Positions 12,111-23,012 of a stretch of DNA of 64,000 bases are shown piece by piece. The position numbers and the translations under genes were made by a program. Position 1 is the stretch's first letter, and the number at the start of each line of letters is the position of its first letter. This DNA comes from Cryptomeria japonica (Eukaryota > Streptophyta > Pinopsida > Cupressales > Cupressaceae): contig NC_081414.1 of assembly GCF_030272615.1 (NCBI RefSeq), forward strand, positions 822,925,896 to 822,989,895. The letters are read 5' to 3'. The notes beneath the pieces were generated by a model. It had not been told where the DNA came from and did no database searches. It saw nothing but the letters and a program-made list of their open reading frames with translations.

Positions 12111-13344
12111 TGTGTCGACTTGAATTTCATCCTCAGAATGCTACCTGCAACAAGTTAGTTTCATAAAATACAAATGGAAATGCTACAGGAAATCCAAACT
12201 CAACCAATGAAACTACATGAAATACATATGAAATAAAAATACTAATATTACTTTCATGGTTTATGTCTCATTGTGTCCTAACTCCACTGTTCCTGGTTGC
12301 ATATGTTGTGCTCTCAGACAATGCAATGATAGCTTCCAAGATGGCATATGAAGAATGGATTGATAACTGATAGTTAACAAATTCTATGATATGCAATGCT
12401 ACATGATTATGCTAAAATTATTATGCTAAATGATAATTTCTATTTGCTTCAAGATTAAGACTCACGGATGCATAAGTTTTACAAATGATTTTCTTGAAAA
12501 TCTACTTGAAGTCTCTTGAAGTATAACTCTCTCTCATCTGAAGCTCTTGATTTTATAGACCTTGAGAGGATGAGATGATGTGGCTCAGATCAATGGTCAT
12601 GATTAGATCTGTAGATTTGGATGGCTGTGAGAAAAGGTGAAGATTGAGAGAAAGGGGGAAGGAGAAGACAAGTGGCACTCATCTCAGCTTTACTATGTTG
12701 CTAACTGAGGGAATCTCAAGATGGTTAGAGAAGATTTAGGCATGATAGGACAAGTGGACTCAAGTCCTTCCTAAGATGTAGGGGCTATTGGAGAGAATAT
12801 AGGAAATGGTTATGAAATATGTGTACGTACACAATTTTCATTAATTTTGGAGGTTGAAGATAAATGATGAATTAATATTTAAAAAATATTAATTTCCTTA
12901 GCCACATGTTTTATGAGTTGGCAAAGGGAAGATGAAGTGGAGATGGAGGGTGAGTTGGAAAAGGGATTAAATAATTTAAGAAATAATTTAATATTTGAGA
13001 CTATAGGATAGGAGAATAACTATTAAATATTGGATATTTAACTATTTGGAGGAGATAATTTAATATTAGATATTTAAGTAACTTGGTTAAAAGGATAATT
13101 AAATATTAGATATTTAGTTATTTTAGAGGAATAGAATAGATGAATTAATTAATAAAATATTAATTAATAGAAAGACACAAAAATGAATTAAATAAATTAA
13201 TCTTTTCAAATTAACTATTTAATAGAAGAATAATCATTAAATAAATATTTAATCTTTTCAAATTAACTATTTAATAGAAGAATAATCATTAAATAAATAT
13301 AAAATATTTATTTAATTGCTCATAGTCATTTTTATGTGTATACA
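12111..13344 (-). repeat. 5' LTR of the pol-less element
   Basis: This 1234 bp repeat is longer than its partner (1170 bp), mainly because of a 52 bp tandem duplication at 13199-13302. The minus-strand TATAAAA is at 12551-12557. It is flanked on the right by CAAGG. Confidence 0.88.
13199..13302. repeat. 52 bp tandem duplication in one LTR
   Basis: AATCTTTTCAAATTAACTAT and the bases after it occur twice in direct succession (13199 and 13251). The other LTR has one copy only. Confidence 0.85.
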
Positions 13345-13349
13345 CAAGG

Positions 13350-14325
13350 ATCTTCATCCTTTTTCTCCACACTAGTTTCCCTTGAGCCTTCGGGATACTC
13401 ATCCACTCGAACATCAACAATCTCAACAATTCTCTATGTTTGGTTGTTGTAACATTTGTAGGCCTTACTCTTCGTGGAGTAACCAAGAAATATGCCTTCA
13501 TCACTTTTAGCCTCAAACTTGCTAACATAGTTACCTCTCTTAATAAAACATTTACTACCAAATATCTTAAAATAATTGACATTAGGTGATCTACCATACT
13601 AGTATTCATAAAGAGTTTTATCCTTACCTCTCTTTACCAATATCCGGTTCATAGTGTAGACAACTGTGCTAACAGCTTCTCTCTAGAAATGTTTTACTAC
13701 TCCTCCTTGTATCAACATTGTTCTAGAGCTTCAATAACTGACCGGTTGTTTCTCTCTGCATACCATTCTATTGTGGTGTCCTTGGTGCAGAAAGTTGCCT
13801 TTTGATACTATTTTCTTCACAATATCTAGTGAATTCCTCTGAAGTAAATTCACCACCTTGATTTATCCTTAGACACTTTATCTTCTTGCCACTTTCCTTT
13901 TGCTAAGGCCTTGAATGCCTTGAACTTGCTAAATGCTTATGTTTTATCCTTCAAGAATGTGATTGACATCATTCTTGAGAAATCATCAATGAATATCATA
14001 ATATATCTGTCTCCTTGAATACTTTTAGTCCTTATTGGTCCATAGAGGTCTGTATGAACCAAATCTAATAGATATTCTGCTGAAAAAGATTTGCTCATAA
14101 AAGTTGAGGATATCATCTTTCCCAACTAACATTCCTTACATAGAGAATTAACCAGTTTGTCCAGCTAAGGCAAGCCTCTCACTATCTCAGACTTACTCAC
14201 TTTGACAATGTTATCAAAATTTATATGACAAAATCTCCTATGCCTAAGCCAACTATTGTCTATTTTAGCAATTAAATAGTTGTTGACTTTAGTATTCAGG
14301 TGAAATAGGTTACCTTTAGTTTTGT
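13350..14325 (-). pseudogene. Copia A pol, N-terminal half: GAG-pre-integrase and integrase
   Basis: Minus-strand translation begins with a GAG-pre-integrase segment (KGNLFHL, LRHRRFCHINFDNI, KECLGKM-like). It then enters the integrase core with LVHTDLYGPI and MIFIDDFSRM, giving the first two catalytic aspartates. The remainder, to the nested-element boundary, is frameshifted but still shows the copia pattern KIFGSKC, FLGYS and SKAYKCYN-like. The gene is interrupted exactly at CAAGG by the 9.8 kb insertion; reverse transcriptase follows at 3548. Multiple stops rule out function. Confidence 0.82.
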
Positions 14326-14880
14326 CAATAGATTTTAGCTCTTGAATGGTTGACACTCGGATAGCGTAGACTAGTAGAAGGGTTCTCAACACCTTATTAA
14401 CCACTGTGGCATCTTCCACTTTACCACCAGCACTCTTGATCTCACCAACTATCTCTTTGATCCTCTGACCATACTATTGTATATTCTCACCTTCAGCCAC
14501 CTGCATGCCTCTTAGACTCTCTTCTTTGGCAATCTTCACATGCTCATCCCCACTATAGATCTCTTCAAGTTTCTTCCATACCTCATATGTAGTCTCCAAA
14601 CCATGGACATCAACATACTCTGCATCAGACAAAAAACTGATAATGGTCTCCAATGCTTGATTGTTTTCTTGTTGCTCTTTCTTTTGATCATTAGTGATAA
14701 TCCCACTAGGTGCAACATATTGAGCACCAACATGTTCCTAGTATTAACTTCCTAAACTCTTGATATAAATTTTCATTCTATCACTCCATATCCAATAGTT
14801 TTCTCTATTAAACTTCAGACCTTCTTTCTTCATCATGTTCTTCAAGATCTTTACCTCAAGTTGTTAGGCTTAGACCTTAG
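14326..14880 (-). pseudogene. Copia A gag (UBN2-type), truncated
   Basis: The minus-strand frame shows a copia gag capsid pattern: ENYWIWSDRMK near the start, ETTYEVWKKLEEIYSGDE in the middle, then KEESLRGMQ and a segment ending SIQELKSI. The sequence then jumps within a few residues to the GAG-pre-integrase motif, with no zinc knuckle and no protease between them. An internal deletion is therefore likely. The start lies close to the primer site, as is usual for copia. Stops and one frameshift (near 14740) are present. Confidence 0.75.
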
Positions 14881-14892
14881 AGGACCTCAAAC

Positions 14893-14904
14893 GCTCTAAT
14901 ACCA
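14893..14904 (-). other. Primer binding site of copia A (tRNA-Met type)
   Basis: The minus strand reads TGGTATTAGAGC, one base from the copia consensus TGGTATCAGAGC, two bases after the LTR end. Confidence 0.8.
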
Positions 14905-14906
14905 AT

Positions 14907-16349
14907 TGATGGTATGATGAAAGAATAAGGATCTAGTCAACTACTACGAGGGGGGGGGGGGTGAATCAATAGATAGAAAGCTGACTTAAACTTTCACCAA
15001 TATCAAAAATCAACCTCTCAAAGAAAACTCTAAATTGACTAATTTAAACACTGATCTTCAAATGCAATAATACTGACAAGTTAAACCAATTGACTGTTAT
15101 AACATACTAACAATAAAAAATCTTTGAAACTCTCAAAACCTTTTAAATTAATAATTCAAATACTTTACTGATAGTAGTTAACACATATTTCATATTGTTG
15201 CTACTTAAGATAACATATCAAACTAGATTTAGCAGTTAAGCAATTCAGCCATAGTAAACATAACCTCAAAAACACTCACCACTTGACATAATATTTTTGA
15301 CGTGGAAACCCAAATGGGAAAAAATATGGTGGGGATGAATAGCCACAAGTATTTTGAACTCTTCTGAAGTTTGCCCTGTTAGGAGCCTAGCTTGTTAAAG
15401 CTTTACAATAAGTCCTATTAAGAACAGATCCTAATAGGGACCACTTCGTTAAGGGATTGACTATAATGCCCTATTAGAAGCAATACCCTATAAGGGGTAA
15501 CCTCGGTAGAGGATTTGAAATCCAAGCTAATGGACCACCTGGTTAGAGGATTTGAATAACACTAAGCTTGTTAGAGCTTACCTGATTAGGGGATTTGACT
15601 GTTGTAATTGCTAGAAAACAATAGGGGTTTTCTGATTTGTTTGAAGAGCACTACACTTGCTTGTTGAGATCCTTTTCATGCTCCTATCTTCCTTTACACA
15701 TACTGAAGATACATCATCTGGTTCGAGAACCACACTCTCATACTCTTAACTAGAAATTGTGAACTCTTCAACAAAACAACTCATCGACCTTATAAACCAA
15801 TCAATAGGTCGGTAATACATCACAAACCTAAAATCTCATAGAGATTACAAACAAATCAGTTCAAATATGACCATTGGATTACATAATAATCACTTCACAT
15901 CATTCAAGATATCTTTGACCACTCCTTGATCACCGTTTCATCAAACTTTGTAGCTCATCACATGGTTTCCATTACATGCAATGAAGTTGTTGATTCCTAA
16001 GACAAAAACCGTTATCTCTATGAGGCAAAAACCTTTTGAATCTCTTCTCATACAACATGCATACGTTGTATAATCATTACCGCTCATCATTTCATCATAA
16101 ACTAATATAAGTGATTCACCAAACTTCATCGGTTAGGGTATAGCATATCAACACATAGGGTTTACTAGTTCATCTCTCCATTTCATAGCAATACCAGTTT
16201 CCTCCACAAATTCACCTATTGGTTGCAGTTCCCTTCACTAGCTCTTCCTACTGGTTAGAAAACAACATTATTACAACATTATTACCAATTAATTAACATC
16301 AATGACAAGATAATATTTCATTATTGCAATCTTCATGCAAATGCCAACA
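14907..16349 (-). repeat. 5' LTR of copia A
   Basis: This is the full-length LTR copy of 1443 bp. On the minus strand it starts TGTTGGC (16349 downward) and ends CCATCA beside the primer site. A run of G at about 14950 corresponds to the start of the window in the other copy. Confidence 0.88.
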
Positions 16350-17610
16350 ACCTGGTAAATTTGAAGATGCTATTAAGAAAATTCAGAAAGCTTTCATTTG
16401 GTTTGGGGTTGAAGAGAAGAAGAGAGTTTCCCTCGTTACCTAGGATAAAGTCTACAAACCAAAAAAGGTGAGGGTGCTTGGCCTGAGAGATATTAGAACC
16501 TTGAACAAAACCCTCCTGACCAAATGAATTTGGAGAATCTATCAGGGAATTAGTGATTGGAATCAAATTTAGAAGGCTAAATACTTAGGTGTGAACCCTA
16601 CCATGGAAGATTTCCTTGCCTCTAATAAGATCCCAAGTGGCTCTACTATTTGGAATAGTGTTACTCATGCAAAAGGTATTGTGCGTTTGGGAAAAGTATG
16701 GGCCATTGATAATTGTAGAAAGGTGGATTTCTTAGATGATGCCTATATTGGAGGAGCTCCTCTAAATAATCATTGTGTTTCTCAGTTGATCATCCAAGCC
16801 TACAAGGAAAAGTTTGGTGTCAAAGTTGCAGACTCCTAGAGAGATCAGAAGTGGGTGGACCTTAGCTCTATTGATCCAACTTAAGGCAGGTTAACATAAT
16901 GATCAACCAAGCTATCATTAATACAAGAAGGGAGGACCACTTGGTGTGGGATGGTACCCCTTCAGGGATTTATACTATGGCATCTGCTATCCTTATGTTG
17001 GCTCAGTCTCAAGGCTCTAGTCCCTACTGGGCCAAGGCCTGGTGTTCAACTTTGACTCCTAAAATTAATATTTTTTGGTGGATTCTTTTGCAAAATAAAA
17101 TTCTAACCAGAGATAACTTGAGAAAGAGGAGATTCTGCATCCCCAATAGATGCTATTTATGCCTCAATGATGAGGAATCTGTGAACCATATTTTTATTCA
17201 CCATCCTTTTGTCCCACTTATCTGTAGATGTTTTTTCTAACATTGGGGTTTAAATTGGGTGTTCCCTGAGGAGATTCAAGATTGTTTTGGGAGCTGGTCT
17301 TGCAAAACACAAAATCTGACCATAAGGAATTTATTCAAGTTTTCCTTTCCACATATCCTATGGGGTATCTAGATGATATGTGGTATCTAGAAAGAAAGAA
17401 ATAATAGAATTTTTCAGAAATGCCATCAACCCCTCCAAAGTGATTTGGGCTAAGATAAAACACAATTTTGTTAAGAATGTGATGGCTATTGGCTCTCATT
17501 ATTGCAATAGTAAGGAAGAGTATGATGTTTTAAGGACCTAGAACATCCCATCCCACATGGACAATAATACCAATCAACTCAAAAGAAGGATGTGCCATTG
17601 GTCTTTTCCT
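16350..17610 (+). pseudogene. LINE ORF2 fragment: RT zinc-binding (zf-RVT) region
   Basis: Translation gives the region C-terminal to the RT of plant LINEs: KIQKAFIWFGVEEKK, a GLRDIRTLNK-like segment, TKWIWRIYQG, HLVWDGTPSGIY (the 'W-G-YSVKSAY' equivalent) and WAKAWCSTLTPKINIFWWILLQ. Then come RRFCIPNRCYLCLNDEES and VNHIFIHHPF, the Cys/His zinc-binding motif. Its last cysteine is not seen (HHPF where HCPF is usual). Several stops and frameshifts interrupt it. The fragment begins exactly at the end of copia A, which explains the missing RT. Confidence 0.85.
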
Positions 17611-18201
17611 CCCAACGATTCGATTAAGGCTAACTTTGATGGGGCTAGCTGGTTGTGGTGGAGTTATTTGGAATAGTACTAGCTTTTGCATGGGGGTGGT
17701 GGCCTTCCCCTTGGGGAACCAAAAATATCACTTGGTTGAAGCTATGGGCACACTCCAAGCTATTAAATTAGCACATCATTTGGGAGTCAAATTCTTATGG
17801 CTGGAGGGGGATTCTAAAACTATTATCAATTGCCTCCTTGGTAAGCGACAACCTTTGTGGATGATTAAAAATATCATTGACATGTCTAGGGAGATGCTTG
17901 AGGGATTCGACCAGTGTTACATTTCTCATGATTATAGAGAGTCCAAGAGGAGCATTGATTGGGCTTCCAATGAGGAAGTACAAAGTGGGCAAATCAAGAT
18001 CTGGTATGGAGAGGGGGAGCTCCCTCGAGTGGCACATGACATTTTAAATTATGAAAGATGTCATGGAAAACAAGGTAGGATTTGATATCGTTTCTCAAAA
18101 TTGTAGGGTGGTCATGCCATCATGAAATGGTATCGTAAGCAACTGAGAGGGAGGTACATTATTAATTTCCATATCATCTTGCATACTTTGTGGGTACTTC
18201 T

Positions 18202-18339
18202 TGTTGGCAGTGGGCCAACATCCCTCATGGGGATTCGTGACATGGTTTAATATCCTCTTGTGGATTCTATAAGTCTATTGGTTGTATTGGGCATTGACAG
18301 GTCAATCTTTTGGTGCAACGACAACCCTAGCTAGTAACA
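18202..18339 (+). repeat. TRIM 5' LTR (138 bp)
   Basis: Same length as the 3' copy, with scattered transitions between them. Bounded by TG and CA. Confidence 0.93.
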
Positions 18340-18407
18340 AGTAGTATCAGAGCTTGGTCACATGTTCGAATCACGCAAGCCATGCCAAGTGATGCTAGGA
18401 GGGAGAT

Positions 18408-18545
18408 TGTTGGCAGTGGGCCAGTATCCCTCGTAGGGATTTGCAACATGGTTTAACAATCTCCTATGGATTTTATAAGTCTAGTGGGTGTATCAAGCAT
18501 TGGCAGGTCGATCTTTTGGTGCAATGACAACCCTAGCTTGTAACA
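18408..18545 (+). repeat. TRIM 3' LTR (138 bp)
   Basis: Starts directly after the purine-rich AGGAGGGAGAT and ends TGTAACA before the CTTCT duplication. Confidence 0.93.
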
Positions 18546-18677
18546 CTTCTTTCCTTTTGGAGTGGAAATTTAAGAAATATCTATTTGCTTCTAGAGGCTT
18601 GTTCCCTGCTAAAAAGAAAGTCTGCAGAGAAGAGCGTTATTTTCTAGAGTTTACATTTAGCTAATATCGATAAGAAG

Positions 18678-19872
18678 ATGGGGGCAAATCGCAAGCACAT
18701 ACATGCTACAAAAATTGATAAATGGCAGGACCGGTCCCAGGTTTGGGTTGTGCTGCAAGAAGAAAAAATGACTGATTACATGGAGAGAATGCAAGAAAGA
18801 AGGGCAGAAATCACTAGGATTTTTAAAAGGGGGTGTAATAAGGGCACCTTGACCATTGGCAGTAGGAAGGTTAAGGGGAATGAAACCATTATCGTTGAGG
18901 CTATGGGTCTGCTGAAGGATGAAATCAAATTCTATAGGGGCTGGAAGTTGTCAGATGCTTCTGTGAAGAAATTCCCCAAGGACAAGGAAGAGAAAGAGAA
19001 ACCGGTGAAGGGAAGCCACACTTACTACTCCCTTAAGGTAATCAAGATGATCTGGTGATGGATTTTATTTTCTATCATGAAATTCATAAATTTACATGGT
19101 AGACATACTAGAGATTATAGCTACCACTTTGTTATTCTTAATCATTTCTGATACAAGGAGAAAATTACCCTCCCCTATTACTTGCTCTATTCCCTAAATA
19201 CTAGGATTATTCATGATATCTCTAATCTCAAGACCAATCCATCTCTACATGAGGGTTTATGGTGGTTATTTACAACCATATCAAGAACACCACTTTTCAA
19301 CTAAATATTGCTGAGGTTTCTGAGTTGAAAGAGGATTTGGATGACTCGGCTAATAATAATGTTGAGGGATATGACACAGAGGTGGATTTTGAGGTGAACC
19401 CCATATCACCAGGTCGAGCAAGAGTAAAAGGAAAATCGGGCAAGAGGATCAAGGTAAAGGGTCGATCAGTAGGAAGAAAAAGGTGGAAGATGATAACAGT
19501 TGGTATGAGGAAGAAGAAGAGAGTGAAGATGATATGGAGACAGTCAGCGAGGAGGTTCAAATTATTTCAAGCCAGAGGAAAAAGGGGAAGATACTGAGAA
19601 GTGAGGATTTGGAAGCTAAGAACCATTCACCCCTTCCTACTATCTCCAAGGACCACAATAAGGGCTTGGTTGGGGAGAACACCCCCATTAAGGAAACTAA
19701 GACTGTAAAGTGGAAGGAGATGGGTTTGGAGGTGAACTTGGATCCTTTAGGAGACAAGGCCCAAGATGGCTCCCATCTGGATATTGGCCTCTATTTCACA
19801 AATGGTACATACTACTTCAATAAGGTCTTCCTATGGGTTCAGAAGGAAATGAAAATCATAAAAGTCAAATAG
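18678..19872 (+). pseudogene. Unrecognised ORF downstream of the LINE RNase H, first part
   Basis: An ATG at 18678 lies 13 bases after the ORF2 stop and opens a 126-codon frame (MGANRKHIHATKIDKW). It is Lys- and Glu-rich with short basic clusters. After a TGA the sequence continues through frameshifts with coherent codons (FIFYHEIHKF, LPYYLLYSLNTRIIHDISNL, IYNHIKNTTFQLN). It then enters a highly acidic stretch (WYEEEEESEDD) with basic patches. It ends at a TAG (19870-19872), and the same frame continues up to the chromovirus at 19887 and resumes at 27757. No family is recognised. It could be a third LINE ORF or a captured sequence. Confidence 0.5.
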
Positions 19873-20187
19873 GTTGAGGATGCTAGTGGTGCAGGAGCAC
19901 CCTTCTAAGGTCTTTCTCCATGTGACTTTTTTTGAAATTTTGCTTCTTTAAAAGGCCATGTAAATGTGATAAGAGCCAAGAGCTCATTGGTCTTGTTTAG
20001 GTCCTAGTTTAGGTCCTAGTTTAGGTCCTAGGTTCACAATTCTAGGTTGATTTTTCTTATGGAGTAGAGGGTATGAGTTCCTTTGATGAGTTTGGGGTCC
20101 TTTTGGCATGGTTGTGTCCATAGGATAGCCCAAGGTAGGCCTAAAAGTCAAGAAAAGCAACATTGTGAAAGTTGCTCAAAAGTTGTA

Positions 20188-20229
20188 AAAAGTTGCATGA
20201 CAACTTTTCATAGTTGTCATGCAACTTTT
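20188..20229. promoter_or_regulatory. Perfect inverted repeat in chromovirus U3
   Basis: An 18 bp arm AAAAGTTGCATGACAACT (20188-20205) and its exact reverse complement (20212-20229) are separated by 6 bases. It lies about 75-115 bp upstream of the TATA box. The 3' LTR keeps the structure at about 26465-26505 with a mismatch. A regulatory role is inferred. Confidence 0.6.
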
Positions 20230-20301
20230 CCACCAAATAGGTCATAACCTTATCTTGGCATTGGGAACCCTAACCATGGCACACAAACTGAGGCAAAGCA
20301 C

Positions 20302-20308
20302 TATAAAT
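20302..20308 (+). promoter_or_regulatory. Putative TATA box, chromovirus LTR
   Basis: TATAAAT in the context GCACTATAAATTGTTGC; conserved in the 3' LTR at 26581-26587. Confidence 0.5.
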
Positions 20309-21492
20309 TGTTGCAAACCCTAAAATGAGGGGTTGGATGTCAGATTGTATGACCCAAGAGAAAAGACCTTGACTATGACTATGTTTTTGTTGCTAGTCGG
20401 CACAAGTGGAGCATGAACAGGTTGATAATGGATTTTTTTGCAAACTAAATTCTATTGAGAGTCTTGAATTGTGTTTATACTTTCATTTTGAGCACTTAGG
20501 TTAGGTTCTTGTGCACGTTTTGTGTGTTTTGTAATTATTTTGTGAAGTTACTCTTTCACTGTCCAGTTTTGGACTATTTTGTGTAATGGATTGACAACTC
20601 CTATCCCCATTGTGGAAACACCATGAAACCATGGGGAATAGGAGTGAAGAACTTGTATAGTATCCCAGAGCAAGCAAGGCCCCTAAAGATGCAGGAAAGC
20701 TTTTCAGAGACCCACTCCTAGGCAAGACTGGACTGTGCCCGGCTAGGAAGGGTTGAGGTTACAGAGGTCCATAAGAGCAAGGTAGGACAAGGAAGGAGGC
20801 ACCCTTTGGTGGAGTTGTAGAGGGGTGTGTGGAGAACCATTGGTGAGAAGGAGGAGCTTCCACCAATCTAGATAAGATGGTAAAGACAGCAAACCATCAC
20901 TGTGACCCAAGCAGGCCTTAAAACCCTCATAAAAACCCTCAAAAACCCCAAAATTCAGCTAGGGTAGTGTACAAACACTTGGAGACCCAAAACTAGGAAA
21001 ATATTTGAGCCCTTTCCAAATGATTAGTAGTCCTTTTAGGGAGTTTCACAAGTTTGTGCATCGTTTGCAAGAGGGAGCCCTAAAAGTCCAAAATGGAGGC
21101 CTAATTGGGCACATTCCTTGTAGCCCTATTTTGTAGGAAAGAAGCAAAATAGTGAGATCGGTAACAAAGTAGAAGGTTAAAACCTCTTGGGGGCACATGA
21201 ATGGATGGAAAACCATGTCAAAGATCTATCCTATCCTTGCTAGGATGTAAGAAGGTGTAGGAGGTGCTAAACCCTTATTAGCCTATGTGAGGGTTTTTTA
21301 TGCTTGTGAGTAGGTGTGACCTTAGGAGAAGTATCACAGGTTGTTGGTGGGTGGATTGGGCAAGGTCAGGGGATTCCATAGGAAAGGGAAGTCCTAGAGA
21401 CCCTAGGGTGTGGTTGGAACACCTGGTGATCCAAGGAGAGGATCAAGGAGTATAGACTAGGCTAGTCTATCCCATACCCATTCCCATCAGAT

Positions 21493-21507
21493 TGGTATCA
21501 GAGTGAG
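21493..21507 (+). other. Chromovirus primer binding site (tRNA-Met)
   Basis: TGGTATCAGAGTGAG lies three bases after the LTR end. It matches the tRNA-Met complement TGGTATCAGAGC except at the last base. Confidence 0.88.
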
Positions 21508-21568
21508 TTAAAGATTTGGTGAACCATGAATGTCTTTGTATTCTAGTGAATTAGTAGGGGAGAACATA

Positions 21569-23011
21569 ATGGTCACTAATGCAGAGCTGGCTAGGGAGGT
21601 AGAAGAGAAAAAGGAGAAAAATAGACTCCTTGAAGATGCTACGAGTGAGATAAGGAACAAGCTGCAAGAAGTGGTTGATCAGAGAGCACAAGAACTCTAG
21701 GGTGCGGAAACTAGTGACAGAGGCAAGAAAGTTATTGATCTTGATGACATCATACCTGAACTAGACCCCTTAATCAATGAAGAACCTTTTGTAAAGGCCA
21801 TCAAGGCTTTGAATATAAAATCTTTTGAAGGATTGCCACATTTCAGTGGAAGGATGGACATTGAGATTGTCATGGAATGGATTGAGGGTATGAAGAACCA
21901 CTTTGAGTGTGAAGGTGTGACAGAAGCTCAGAAGGTTAAGGTTGCGAAATAAAGACTAAGGGGAGCAACCTTGACATGGTGGAAGTACTTGCAAGAGGAG
22001 AGAGTTAGCATGGGAAAGCTAGCTATTGCAAAGTGGAAGGCCATGGTGAGTAAGATCAAGGAGAACTACTTGCCAGAGGATTATGAAGTCCAACTTCATA
22101 AGAAGAGACAGGGATTGAAGTAGAAAGACCTTGATGTGATCTCCTACATAGAGGAGTTTCAAAAGCTTTGTCTTAGATCCAAAGTCCAAGAAGAGGAATC
22201 TATCAAGGTGGCTAGGTATCTAAGTGGCCTAAAGTGGAACATCCAAGAGGAGATAAGCCTATGGACTCCTACCACTATCCAAAAGTGTCATTATCTTGCT
22301 GCTAAGGTGGAAGAGAGGAAGAAAAGGAAAGGAGACTCCAACAACAGGGGTAGAGGCAGAGGTAGAGAACAAATGTGTCATCGAGGTGGTTACCAAAGCA
22401 AGGCAAGTGAGAAAAGGAATCAAGGAAAGTCCAAGTTGACTGAACATAGCAGTGAAACCAATCTCAGAGGAGGCCATTCTAGAGGAAGAGGTGCAGAAGG
22501 GGGCCCAAATAGAGGCAGAGGTACTGGCAGGGGTAATTCCTACTTTGCAACCATGAAATACTACAACTGTGGTCAATTGGGACACCCGGCCTATAGATGC
22601 CCTAACAAGCCTACCTCATCAAATAGTGGAAAGAGGGTTGCTTATGCCCATGAATACACATCAAGAATCAAAACACCTAAGGTGGACCATATTGAATCAG
22701 AGATTGGAGAAAGTCTAATGTTCAATAGAGTCTTGATAAGACAGTCGGTTAAGGATGAACCTAAGCATAGGAGAGCATTGTTTAGGGTGAGATACAACAT
22801 ATTTGGTAAGGTTTGCAAGGTGATAGTTGATTTAGGGTCAACTGATAACATCATATCAGATGAGGTAGCCAAGAAGTTGAAACTCACAAAGATACCCCAC
22901 ACTAGCCCTTACAAGATGACATGGTTAAATCAAGGACAAAGTTTGCTTGTCAATGAACAAACTTGGGTGGAGTTCTCTATTAGAGGATACAATGACAAGA
23001 TCCTTTTATGA
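21569..23011 (+). pseudogene. Chromovirus gag and protease region
   Basis: One frame from ATG at 21569 shows an N-terminal coiled-coil-like Lys/Glu stretch and then the retrotransposon gag core (FSGRMDIEIVMEWI, LRGATLTWWKYLQEE, YLSGLKWNIQEEI). A Gly/Arg-rich segment and a zinc knuckle YNCGQLGHPAYRC follow. The first cysteine of the CX2CX4HX4C knuckle is Tyr here. An aspartic protease motif reads VIVDLGSTDNIIS where DSGST is usual, so Ser has become Leu next to the catalytic Asp. In-frame stops near 21700, 21950 and 22120 break the N-terminal half. The frame shifts near 23005 into pol. Confidence 0.9.
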
Positions 23012-23012
23012 T

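Larger units (their letters stand above)
3558..13344 (-). mobile_element. Large pol-less LTR element (LARD-like), gypsy/Tat-related, nested in copia A
   Basis: Terminal repeats at 3558-4727 and 12111-13344 are flanked by a perfect 5 bp duplication CAAGG (3553-3557 and 13345-13349). On the minus strand the LTR runs from TGTATACACA to GTCGACACA. A primer site (12088-12107) and a purine tract (4728-4741) give minus orientation. The 7.4 kb interior shows no gag, protease, RT or integrase. It holds several tandem repeat arrays, one repetitive ORF, and a leader block (10976-11345) clearly homologous to the leader of the Tat element at 50999. I infer a non-autonomous element mobilised by a Tat-like partner. 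Confidence 0.88.
1..16349 (-). mobile_element. Ty1/copia LTR retrotransposon A, cut by the window edge and carrying a nested element
   Basis: Two copies of a roughly 1.4 kb terminal repeat (1-1415 and 14907-16349) flank decayed copia coding sequence on the minus strand, in the order gag, integrase, reverse transcriptase, RNase H. A tRNA-Met primer site abuts the right LTR and a polypurine tract abuts the left one, which fixes the minus orientation. About 25 bp of the left LTR lie outside the window, so the target duplication cannot be tested; the right flank begins ACCTG. The right flank continues directly into LINE coding sequence, so this element landed in a LINE. A 9.8 kb element splits its pol gene. 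Confidence 0.9.
18202..18545 (+). mobile_element. TRIM (terminal-repeat retrotransposon in miniature)
   Basis: Two 138 bp direct repeats (18202-18339 and 18408-18545) begin TGTTGGCAGTGGGCCA and end AGTAACA or TGTAACA. They enclose only 68 bp. The interior holds a tRNA-Met type primer site TAGTATCAGAGC (18342-18353) and a purine stretch AGGAGGGAGAT just before the 3' repeat. A perfect 5 bp duplication CTTCT flanks it (18197-18201 and 18546-18550). There is no coding capacity, so it depends on proteins from other LTR elements. Confidence 0.95.
17611..18664 (+). pseudogene. LINE ORF2 C-terminus: RNase H and tail
   Basis: A plant-LINE RNase H follows the zinc-binding region. It opens at IKANFDGAS, changes frame by an indel just after, then reads GGVIWNS, HLVEAMGTLQAIKLA, FLWLEGDSKTI and RSIDWASNEE. 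The Asp, Glu and Asp of the active site are visible. The frame continues past RNase H as a basic and aromatic tail (LEWKFKKYLFASRGL, ERYFLEFTFS) and stops at 18662-18664. The TRIM at 18202-18545 lies inside this tail and the frame reads through once it is removed. The copy is broken by stops and indels. Confidence 0.8.
19887..21489 (+). repeat. Chromovirus 5' LTR
   Basis: This 1603 bp repeat begins TGGTGCAGGAGCAC and ends CCCATCA. Compared with the 3' copy it carries extra copies of the 12 bp word TTAGGTCCTAGT near 20000-20035. It contains a hairpin and a TATA box (listed separately). Confidence 0.95.
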
